Shown here: piece after piece, positions 23,281 to 34,565 of the stretch
How positions within the stretch are numbered: position 1 is the first letter of the stretch
Layout: every line of letters starts with the position of its first letter
NCBI GenBank assembly: GCA_051294375.1
Contig: CM119270.1
Location: 2,356,388 to 2,420,387 of the forward strand
From: Paraspadella gotoi
Taxonomy: Eukaryota > Chaetognatha
Reading direction: 5' to 3'
Length of the DNA stretch: 64,000 nt
Made by a program: the position numbers and the translations under genes
Notes under the pieces: model-generated
Told to the model about the DNA's origin: nothing
The model's database searches: none
What the model saw: only the letters and a program-made list of their open reading frames with translations

Positions 23281-25008
23281 AAAGAGAAATAGAGGGAGTG
23301 AGAGAGAGAGAGAAAAAAAAGTGTAGAGAGTGTTTAAATTGACAACCAAGAGAGAGAGAGAGAGATGATTTAAAGGAAAGAAGCTCTGTTGAGTATATGG
23401 GGATCGAGGCTGACTATAGAGTTAGGAGTAAAAACTATGGAGTTTATTTAATGAATCGGAAAACATTGGATTCTTGGATTTTTAGTTAAAACTCTATTAG
23501 TCACTTTTTGGTCGGTCGGTCTATTAGTCACTTTTTGGTCGGTCGGTCTTTCCATCGATCTGTCCCACTTACGATAAATTGCATATAATTTGCCTAAAGT
23601 TGGTTGCTCATTTGTTAAGACAGGAAAAAACCACAAATCTAAGTGACTGCAAGCGCCGCCATTAGGAAATCCTAAAACTAAAAGGAATAAAAGACGGAAT
23701 TTCGATGCAGTACATGTCATAAATACATATATGCATATTATATATAAATACATATTTTGCTTGTACCAATTTCATACAAAGGCTAAGAAAGTTTTTTAGT
23801 CATGCTTCGAAATTCGAATAAATGCCAAAAAAAAATTTCATTATTAGAAATTAATTTTTTAACAAAAAAGATTGCCTACAGCTGTTAAAATATCATTTGG
23901 AATATTGAAAAAAAAAACTTGACTTGCGTCAGTCGCGTATTTCATACCGAATAGTTATTTAATTTTTTTTCGCGATATAAACACAAAAATTTGGCAGCGT
24001 TGTCAGATTCACCAACCTCAATAGCGGTTCCCTATTAAACTCCTTTTGTACTAAATTATGATTTGATTTAATTCAACAGCTCACATTTTACTATAGTAGA
24101 TTGTATTTTGTAATTGTTAAATGTTAGAATTATTTTCTTAAATACTAAACGTAACTACAAGACTTTATTAATATCTTATAATGTGCGCTAAAGAGAGGTC
24201 CAGGAGCAATGGGAGATTCTATACAACAAAATGTTTAAAGACTTATTTCTCTGGATTATAAATCGTTTTTATTCGCGTTTGTTTTGTGTTTTATGTATAA
24301 ACAAATAAACAAACAAATAATGGAATCTTTTTACGTGAAAATCCAAGACTCAAATCGGAAGCGAAGACGACGTAATGTGAATCGACATCGCGGAAACCGA
24401 ACGCTGGGAACCACGGGAAATATCACTACGAAAAGAGGAAGAAAGAAAAATCAACAAAAGAAAGAAGAACCAATAATTTATTTTGATTAAAGTCGGAAAA
24501 AAATGAAAAGTAATATCGATCAAAAAAAAAAAGAATTACTCCATTGTTCGTAGTGAATTCATACAACAGAAGTACGGTATGAGAGAGAGAGAGCGAGAGC
24601 GAGAGTGAGAGTGAGAGAGAGAAGTGAGATGAGAAGAGAGAGATGGTGGGTAAGGGTGACGGCTCGGCAGAAAATTCAATTATGGTCTGAATTGAGAGAA
24701 AATCCTTTTGAGCGAAAAAAAATAGAAAAAAGTGAGAGAGAGAGAAAAATTTTTTTTTTTCAAAGGAGGAAGATTAAAAGTAGTAACAAGATGATTTAGG
24801 CAAAAAAAAAGCAAAAACAAAAAAATAAAACAAACAAAACAAAAACAAAGGCAACGCAACTTTTTCCTTTAACTTTTTTTTTCTTTCTCACTTTTCACTT
24901 TTTTCGTTCGGATGAATTCTTTAGTTAATTAACGAAAAAATGATACATTGCATTTAACTTTTTCATGTATTGAATAGAAAAAGTGGCATTCTTCGTTTTT
25001 AATTCTCT

Positions 25009-25067
<59 letters not shown>

Positions 25068-26190
25068 ATCTTCCCCACCTATCATTCCCACTTATCTATC
25101 CCTCTTTCCTCTCTCCCCTCTTCCCATTTTTTCAATCGGCATTGTTATGCGAGAATTCTCCCTCAGTCGTAACAACAGACAGAAAAATAGGGACAAGCAG
25201 AAAAAAAAATTATGGAACCGAAAAGAAAGACAAACAAAAATAATAATAAATAAATAAAAACGAAGAAATAAAAAAAAAGATCTCAAAAACTTCTTCCAAT
25301 GTGCTGTCTTTTTCGCCCTCGTCTGAACGCCATCATTGTGCAGTTGCTTGGTGAAATCTGAACCTAAGGATGTTGTGGAACGGAATTTCAAGTGTCCCGT
25401 CTTTTCGTGAAGGGGTTTCTGACCCGGATGTTGAAACTGCGACCCGGATGTTGAACTTTGATCCACTAGAGAGGAACCTCTTCATAATTTGGCCAACGGT
25501 GACAAAGTAAATGGAACGTGAGAACTTATTGAGGAATAATGAACTACAGTGTGAGACATTTTTACGTTTTTGGCAGTTTGAATGTTTACGCAAAATAATG
25601 TTTACGTATAAAAAAGTTCATTGTGTACCATAAGATTAAGGAAATCATAGTAAATAAATAAAATAAATATAAAATATCCTAAATAAACAAATTAAAAAAA
25701 AGAAAGATAAGAAAATTTAAGAAAAATAACGAGAATCAAAATTAAAATTAAACAAATATAATAAAAACAAAACGCAAAACGAAAACAAAAAAAGAGAAAT
25801 GTGAGAGGCTATGGCTGAGGCCAAACACAACAACGTCAAGAAAGAAAAACAAAAAGAAAAAGAAAAGAGAAATGAAGGGCCAAGAGCTGAGGCCAAAACG
25901 CCAACAACAACGTCAAGAAGGAAAAACAAAAACAAAAGACATATAATCATCGTTTCATCTGATTCTTTGGCAAAGAAATCATCAAATTTTAATTTTACAT
26001 TTTTTTACAATTTGTTAGGCGAAAAGAGCGAAAAGAAGGTGTTAGCTTAATCGACCTATGGTTATTCTGGCTGCGTAGTCAGGGCCGGGATAGAAAAATT
26101 TTTATTCAAATAAAATCATTGTAGTAACAAAAACAAATTTCTTCTTTGCTTAAGAAAGAAAAAAAATATTATTTTTCTTTTAATTATCCT
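23281..26190. other. No supported gene
   Basis: Holds GA/CT tracts (23296-23315, 23350-23365, 24590-24640, 25012-25070), a fragment at 23500-23740 that is the empty-site relative of the repeat around 37620-38560, and AT-rich DNA. Short ORFs such as 24284-24490 have no support. Confidence 0.5.
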
Positions 26191-26194
26191 ATTG

Positions 26195-26446
26195 AAGAGA
26201 CAGTACTTATTTAATATAATGTCTGTTTTAATGACAGAACCGTTCATTATAAGCAGTCCCTGAGCTTCGGATCAGGCTGTAACACCATGTTACAGGCGGG
26301 TTAAGCGCCCCGTCCCTCTTAACTGCCAGACGACCACCGGGCTAGAACCCCGGACCTTTGGGTTGGGAGGCGAATGACTTGCCTCGGCACCAATGGCCGC
26401 TTCGATGAAAGCGGTTGTGTGGGATTTTTTAGGCTCCACATACTAT
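26195..26446 (-). mobile_element. tRNA-like SINE, family 2
   Basis: AGAGACAGTACTTATT end, inverse B-box GGGCTAGAACCCC, diverged tail near 26430. Confidence 0.7.
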
Positions 26447-26960
26447 ATTTAGTCTTATCCTAACTACAAAATATTATTTTGCATTCATTTTTTTTCATGT
26501 ATGAAGAAAACCATGATGTTTCATATAACCTATTCAGAGATAACGATTTCAATCACCAATTTTTTTTATGGCTGCATACACTACGCCACGCTAACTTTCA
26601 TTGTGACTTAAGTGGTTGTTCGAATTGTGGTTCATGTTAGTTTTTTTATTTCGATGCGACAAAAATAATAACAATGAATATCCAACAATCCATCACACAA
26701 AGAATGTTTTGAAGAATTTATCCTGCTTTCACCTTTATTTACAAAACATTAGATACACTATGGAGACCATCAAAAACTGTTGGTTCTGTTGTATGATTGA
26801 TAAATGCATGTTAATGTTAATGTTAATGCATGCATACATAAATATCACCCTTTTCATTGATCTCCTACGCCTAATTTTATACAAATTAATAACGATGAAG
26901 GTAGCTACTTATTTGAAGTTGGCCTTTTCAATCTTGTTTACAGTTTAAAGTTTTAACATT

Positions 26961-27113
26961 AAAGGAAAAACGAAATTTTTTCGCGCTTTAACAACATTTA
27001 TTTTTATGTAATGGACAAGTTTCGACTCTAGTTTTCGAGTCTTCATCAGCATTGAAAAAGATACTTTCACAAACTTTTTATATTGGTAGAGAGAGAGAGA
27101 GAAGGAGGGAGAT

Positions 27114-27211
<98 letters not shown>

Positions 27212-27371
27212 CAACAAAGAAATTGAGTAAAGGACAGTGGTCAGATGTTAGGACTCTCTCTCTCTCTCTCTCTCTTTCTTTTTCACCAATCTCAAATTCA
27301 CTCACTCTCCTTCCCTTCCCTCACTTTCTCCTGTCCTGTCTTTAAGCGCGAAAAAATTTCGTTTTTCCTTT
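26961..27371. mobile_element. Element with 28-bp inverted ends, hammerhead and long (GA)n
   Basis: AAAGGAAAAACGAAATTTTT and following bases (26961-26988) recur inverted at 27344-27371. It holds a hammerhead motif (27010-27053), (GA)n at 27116-27207 and (CT)n at 27254-27275. The TTCCAACAAAG...AAAGGACAGTGGTCAGAT core is shared with 15242-15694. Possible Penelope-like or retrozyme-type relic (inference). Confidence 0.65.
27010..27053 (-). ncRNA. Hammerhead ribozyme motif, type I-like
   Basis: Minus strand: stem I AATG (27053-27050) pairs CATT (27013-27010). CTGATGA is followed by stem II GACTC/GAGTC with a loop, then GAAA and CTTGTC with the cleavage triplet GTC. Stem III is minimal (one C-G pair), as described for hammerheads of Penelope-like elements. 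All core nucleotides fit. Confidence 0.72.
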
Positions 27372-28509
27372 ACTCTATTTTAAACAACAAACGAAAGGAT
27401 TATCACAAAAGTTTTAACATAAAATTCAGTTCATATTTGGATACAAGTGCAGATTTAAATGATATAATGGTAAAGTTTGCAACAATTGATTATTTTTCCC
27501 TCTAAATTAAACACTTTTTATTTCTACATACTTTACTAAAGATTTTCTCGAATATTGAACACAAATATGTAAAAAATTTGTTAAAAAAATTTGCTTAAGG
27601 GGACAGGTCATTCAACTTAACAATATGTAATTTTTGATGTATTAGAGCTAATACATCGAGAAATACATTGTAATCACCAGTAATCACCAGAAAAAAGTTT
27701 TTGTTTATATGTAAACATTCTTGTTTTAAATATTTTTTTTAAATCAGTAAATAAAAAAATTGTTAAATTAAATCGGTAAGCACATTTTTAAAGATCTGGT
27801 TTTTAAAAAATTCTAGGTAAGAAGTTAAAACACGGTAAAGGCAAATTTAGAAGGGGAGAGTTAAACAATTAATCTTGTTACTCTGTTGGTTTTCCAGTTT
27901 TGAACAAAGTCTTTAGTTAAATAAATGGTAAAGAAATTCAATCTACACTGAATCTACACTGAATTTAAAGAGTTGCAGCCTAAACGATTGCTATAATATT
28001 GATTTAAAAATTTGATTAGCAATCGTAGAAACATTTGTAAAAATGTAATAGAGAGACATTTCGATAAACGTGTTCCAGTTAGAATTCAGGGTTAAAGTTT
28101 AAAAAGTTTCATTTTCAAGGATACAAGTTAAAATTTAAAAATGTCTCTCTATTACATTTTCTAATTCACTAATAAAAAAATCATAAAAAATATCAGATGG
28201 ATTGGCCTTTTCGTTTTACCTGCAACTCTTCTTTTATATTATATTATATTATATTATAATTAAAACCGATATAAAATGGCGTAGAATGCATTAAATGTTT
28301 AAAGTGAATACATTTTTGGAATCGCCAGGAGCTTAGTTTTTTGAATCTGTACTTCATTTTTGCCTTTTTTCAAGTTGATTTGAATGACCCTTTTTCTTAA
28401 AGAATCCACTTTTTCTAAGAGAAATTAACAGATTAAAAATGACGGCTGCTTATTAAAAAAAAAAACTAAAGAAAGAAAAATCCTGCTATTCGACGAGATT
28501 TTAAAAAAA
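27372..28509. other. AT-rich stretch 3' of gene A
   Basis: No gene. It contains a palindrome (28041-28060 with 28140-28159, AATGTAATAGAGAGACATT) and a TATTA run at 28238-28258. The gene A 3' UTR must lie here; I saw no certain AATAAA. Confidence 0.5.
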
Positions 28510-31274
28510 TCAATCCTTTTTAATACAACCAAATGTACCACCGACAGAGCGATAACCAGCTGGACATTTCTCACAGTAGTTTCCATTGAGTCTTGCAACA
28601 GATCCTTCTGGGCATTCTCTACAAGGGGACTCGTTATTGAGTTCTTTTGCTCGATCAAAGTAGTGATTAGCTTTGTTGGTACAACATTCCGAGGGTTCAT
28701 TTTTTATTGTGGCTAAATTTGGAAAACCTTTTTTCTCTGTCTGGCAGATTTTAATTTGTGCTTTGAGGGAAAGTGGAGTTACTGGAAACATTTCTGGGAT
28801 TTCAGGAATCTCTTGATAGTCAAAGTCGAGCCTCCACCTGGACATTAGATTTGGAAATATTGGTCCAGGGAAACTTCCTGGCTTGATCACACACAGTTTG
28901 GCCAATTTTGCTGGACAAAAGAGTAAATTATATGGATTTTCACGTCGGTCGGGACAAGTGACATCATTTAATACCAATCGAGTTTCTAGGTTGACAGGTT
29001 CTTCAAAGGTGTACGAAATTCCATTTAGGCGAGTTTGTAACATTGTCATAGAAGTGGAAATCTCTGCGTGCTTATTTATAGTTAATGGAAATGGATAAAC
29101 TGACATTTCTGTAATGAAGAAAGGCCAGTTTTTATTGATTTGATCTAGAGAGAGCCATCCATTTTGAACTAACCAATTTTTATCAGGTACTTGAAAAAAA
29201 AGTGAGCTTTTTTTACTCTTCTTGGATACAGCCATTACTGAAAAAAGGTCTAAAGTGCCATTTGGTAGTCTTTTATTTTCTCTTGATATTCCTACAGGTA
29301 TATCAACTATTTTATTAATTATATGACTTTTGGGACACATACTGTATTCTGTTCCAGATTCAAAACCACTATAATCAACTAGTCCAAGCATACTCTCATC
29401 TGGGTTTTTCTTTAATTTTGTGCAGACTGGCTTTTCAATTCCATGCTCCATGTATGTTTGCATATAACAAGCACCATAAATGAGTGTAAGTTTATGATTT
29501 CGTATTAGAGCAAATGCATTAAATTTAGCTATTTCCAAGTCGACTTCTTCTGATAAACCAAACTTAAATCGTTCCCCTAATTTTTTAGCAGAGTCCTGAG
29601 CCAATTTTGCAGCAGCTATTGCTTTCAGAACTTTATCATAATCTTCTTCAGTTTCTGCAAATTTTTCATAATAATGAGTGAAAGCTGCCAACTCTTCTTT
29701 GGCCCTTGGACAGTCTCCGTCTCTTACTTTTGCTGCCTGCACAGTTCCACTTATGAGACTACCTCCCTCAGAGAATAATTCACAAGCTTTGTCAATTATA
29801 TAATCAAATTTAGCTAGCATTCGTGCAAAATCTGCAGATTGGAAAGAAGAAGTAACGCCTGTTCCTACAGCCACAACTCTTTTTGCGTCTTCTAAATTTA
29901 TGCTAACATCTGCTCCTGCTTTTGCAATGTTGGCCATAGACTGGTATAACTCTTTGTTTTTGTCAAAATTTTCTTTTATCTTATCACTTAACTTTTTTAT
30001 CTCTGGAAGCTCACTATTTAAAAAGGCCAAATGACCAAAATTGACAGCCGCATGCATCGCTCGACCCAATTCAGCATTAAGCTGAATTGCTGAATCAGCA
30101 TAGTCGCCTGGTGCTATCTCAGTCTTATAGAAGGAAAGCGCAGCCAGAACAATCATTGCCAAGGCGTCCGCCAACTCTCCTGCAACACTTCCAGTTGCTG
30201 CAGAGAACAAGTCATTGACTCGCGAGCTTAAAGCAGTGGATGTAATAGAAAGCTGCTTATCAAAAAATGCCCAGTTAGCTTCTAAATCATTGTATTCAGC
30301 ATTGAGCTTTTCTGTATCAAATTCTGCTATTTGGGAGAAGTATTTCGATAACTCTTGCTGAAACTTTCCTATTGTCAGCTTAAGATCTCCCAGTTTTGTT
30401 TTCAGTTGGTTATAGTTGTCTTTCATATATTGATGCTTGAGTCTCTCAGCATAGTTGATTTTCATGGATAGTATAGGTCTGGGATTCGGCTTTTTCAGCA
30501 TCATTATTGCATCCTCAAAGAAAGCTTTGATGCTACAGTATTCTTTATAATCGGGAAGCCCTTTACTGCAGTCCCAGTGATAACAAGTCTTCATCAAACT
30601 AGCTTTCGCTTCTTTTACGGAAGCTAAGATATCATCAATGGACGGCGACATTCGAACCATTTTAAGGATTTTCATGAGCATTTCAGGTGTGCATTTAGCA
30701 CATTCAACTCCAACAACTTTACTGCAAGTAGGACCAACAGTCATTGAACATTTTTTTATAGAATTTTCTCTCCCATCATAGCATTGCATGTTTTTTATGT
30801 TAAATTTCCCATTATGACTCTTTGTATGAGTTTTGTAAACGGGAACTATTCCATCTCGCTTTAAAAATTGTTCCCCTTTTAAAGAGTTACAAAGAACAGC
30901 ACTCTCTTTTGGTCCCCAGTTTTCATGACAAAAGTAATAATAATTAATATGTACTACCCAATTATTTTTCTGAGCTAAAAGATTAGTGTCGAGGCAAGCA
31001 ACACCAGCTTGATGATTTGACCCACAATTGTTACTGGTTTTAAACTTACATAATAACAATTTTGAAGCATACTTGTTACATTTCACATCAGACATTATGA
31101 AATTGTCCTTAACAATTCCATAGTAGCCTCCAGTGAAGGGAATGGCCTTTGTTTTTTCACTAAATCCTACAGATTTACAGGCGACATATGCATCACTTTC
31201 TTCCCAATTCTTATCACAGATTGGACGCCCACCGACAATAACATTTCCTTCCATTTTTTTTCCATCTTTTGCCA
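28510..31274 (-). CDS. Gene A exon 12: terminal exon with two SRCR domains, helical region and cysteine tail
   Basis: A 2765-nt open exon. The acceptor TTTGAATCAG is followed by a split valine, the usual phase-1 entry into an SRCR domain. SRCR 1 (residues 383-478) has six cysteines, with VIVGGRPICD, DAYVACKSVGF and GVACLD. SRCR 2 (485-577) also has six cysteines (ESAVLCNSL, VGVECAKC). A predicted helical stretch follows, with a hydrophobic run ALAMIVLAALSF near 752-764. Then comes a presumed beta-rich part (FFITEMSVYPFP; LNDVTCPD). The cysteine tail has CRECPEGS and YCEKCPAGY, like GCC2/GCC3 ephrin-receptor-like repeats. The middle region is unrecognised. No intron interrupts it. Confidence 0.9.
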
Positions 31275-31838
31275 CTGATTCAAATATTTATTAATAATTA
31301 ATAAATTCACTTGTTGTTATAACGAAATTTTCGTTTTCTCTCTAAACTTCTTTATAAACAACAAAAAAGAAAGATCAAATACAATGTCTACTAAATAATT
31401 AACGTACTTTAATTATACATAAAAGAGCAAAACTAAGTTTTAGTATGGTATTTAAGCACAATATAAACTGGTGGTCTAAAAAAAATTTACAATCTACCTA
31501 TACTAGCCATAACCGATAAAATTTAAATGCTAATGTATACAGCGTTAAAATAATCTATCATAACCATAGATTATGGTATTCAAATATTTTTTGTCAAAAA
31601 TGCTTTCTTCTGAATGTACTAGCCTAATTAAAAATGTTATATTACTATATAGAGCAAAAAATTGTTTTAAAAATCTTAAAATTTTTGGGTGGATTCTAAT
31701 TATATATATAATTACAGCTTTTAACAAGTTTGAGCAAACAATGTCGGATCTGCCTACAATAATTAATTAATTAATTAATTAATTAATCGATTAATTAATT
31801 AATTAATTTTAATAATTATAATTTATATTCAGCTTGTC

Positions 31839-31874
<36 letters not shown>

Positions 31875-34519
31875 AGAAATTACTAAAAATCGATTTCGGT
31901 ACTGATATTTTTTTTTCACTTTGACTTCATAATACTTATTTTTTATGATATTTTAAAGTATGATAGCTCGTTAGAAACAGAAATAGCCATATTTTTTTAT
32001 TATATCATTTTTCAGTAAGAATTCTAATATTAAAAGCTTAAAATATTAGCAAAAAATAGACAAATCACAATTTTATTTTGTATATTTTTGGAGAAAAAAG
32101 GCGATCACAAGTAATGTTTGATTAAAAAATCTTTAAATATGAAATTTAATTTATTATTGGCATATTTTTCCTATCAATTAAAACCTTTTATGATAAAATA
32201 TATCGAAAATTGACTCAAATATTAATATTTTTGTCAATATCTCAAAAACGAATTATCACAGAGAACTGAGATTAAACTCAAAAGAAAGATCATAAAATAA
32301 GGATTCTTTTGGATGTATAATATTACTAATTATGCTCTTACTTGATGTTAAATTATTTAAAAATATATATATAAAATTTAACAATTTTATACATAGCATT
32401 TCATAGTAGTTATTGGTTGAAGAAAAATTTTAAATTAGGTTAATTTGAAGCTAAGCAATTGTATGTTACATTTCTATAGTTTTTTTATTAAATAAGAATT
32501 GATTAAGTCTTTCATGTAGTAATTACAAAATGGTTACTATTTTTGTAATAAATTGAGTTATTTTTTAATAATAACTTGAGAACGAATAATCGTAGGCTTA
32601 TGAGAGTGAGTTTAAATTAAAGCTCTCTTTCAGTAGATAATGATTGATATAAAGAAAGTAAAATTTGACAAAGAATGACAAAGTCGTTGATTAGTTTCTC
32701 ATTATTTTGTATGAAAAATTATAACAAAACTTTAAAATTCAATTAAAAAAAAACTTGCTTGGATCAGAATTTTTCGACTTCACTACGATGTAGTAAAAAC
32801 ATTATATTTTTCATTTTTTGTGTTTCAAAAATGGGCTATTTCTATTTTCTTTTTCGGGGTGTCTAGGGAACCGTGATAAAATATAAATTCATAAATCTAT
32901 CTTACCTGTGCAAGAATTCCGGATTTGACAATAAGCTTTGTTTTTATCTGTAATGCATAAGAAAAATTTTTTAGCCTCAAAATCACGCGTTACTTTTTAA
33001 GTCTATTAATTCATAAAAGGTTCATAAAGAATTTTAACAAATAATATTCGAAAATATTTATTTTGATATTCCAATTTGACTGTCAATATCTAATAGTTTA
33101 ATTTGTTACTTTTCTTTTGCTTTCTACTTGAGGGTTGGGATAAAGTCCGTCCAGTCAGTCGGTGGGTTTGACATGATTACGATAAATTGGAGCTAAAAAC
33201 AGTCTTCAGGGTCAAAAATTGATTTGAAAATTTTTTTAAAAATTTTATGCCTCATCTTCCTATTTATAAAATTTTTAAAATTACTTGTTTTACTAAATAC
33301 GCATTAAGAATTTTAAGCATTATATGGAAACATGTTAATATTAAGCTTAATAAATAGTCTTATTAAAAAATTTGTATTTTACAGCTCTGGCGATTTGATC
33401 GTAGTACTAGTGATGTCGCATTTTGGCAACCAACCACACCTCGCCTTCTTGTTATGGCTATTTTACCAAAACTTAAATTTCGGTTTAGGGTTGAGGAAGT
33501 TGTAGGGATAGGGATATGGATAGGAATAGGGTTGGGGTTTAGGCAATTTGGGTTAAGGTTAGGTTAAGGGTTGGGGAGGGACACTCGACGGAATTAGAGT
33601 TCTGGCTTGGTGAGATACGAGAGGCCGGGATATTTTTGTCATTAATTTTCAAGAAAACTGTTCTCCTAATATTCAGCACGGTACTTACCATCACACTTTG
33701 CTTCTGTAACTTCGCATTTTGCGCTTTGATCTGAATAGAACATGAAAAAGTTTGTAAACTATGAATTCAACTTCATTCGTTTTTAGAAAGTGAGTACCTG
33801 AAAGCGTTTCACCGGTGCATCTTCCAGATTTCATTCCAGGCATCGGTCGCAAACGTATAATTTTGATGTTTCGAAACAAACTACAACTTTTTTTTGTTCC
33901 AAAATAAGTATATCCTGATAAGTAAAAAGATTTTGTGAAACCAATTACACAGGTATCCAAAAGACTATAATTTAAAAAAAATATTAATCCCATATTTAAT
34001 TAAAACAAGATCTAGCAAAAAATCATTTAGCAGTAAGCAGCTAATCAGATTATTAATTAATTAATTAAGTTAATTAAATAAGTAAATAAATATTTAATAA
34101 ATTCATTAATAATTTGATTATCTAATCATGAAGGTTGTATTCGTTTTTATAGTAGTTATGATAATTATGGTCGTTGTGGTGGTTGTGATTGTAGATGTGT
34201 TTATGGAGATATTTGTAATCGTTGTTACTATTGTTTTAACTGCTTACATTTATGGGGGAAAACCATGATCAAATAGTGAAGTCTTTTTTTTTTTTATTTA
34301 AACTCCTTTTCATCAAAACTTAATTTCCTGCTAAATCGGCTGGACAGTTTTCCCGGCAACGAAACGCATAATTAGGTCTCTCTCGTTTAAATAAAGAATA
34401 ATCAGAATTTTTAGGAAAAAATCCACGAAAATCTCGGATGTAAATTTGGATTTTGTATTGAGAAAAAAGCGCGGAATAAATGGCGATAATATTAATAAAA
34501 GTTTTTAGAAGGAAAAAAA

Positions 34520-34565
<46 letters not shown>

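Noticed and set aside
24284-24490. Basic 68-codon plus-strand ORF
   Set aside because: Short, compositionally biased (RRRR, KKNQQKK), with no second copy or splice support.
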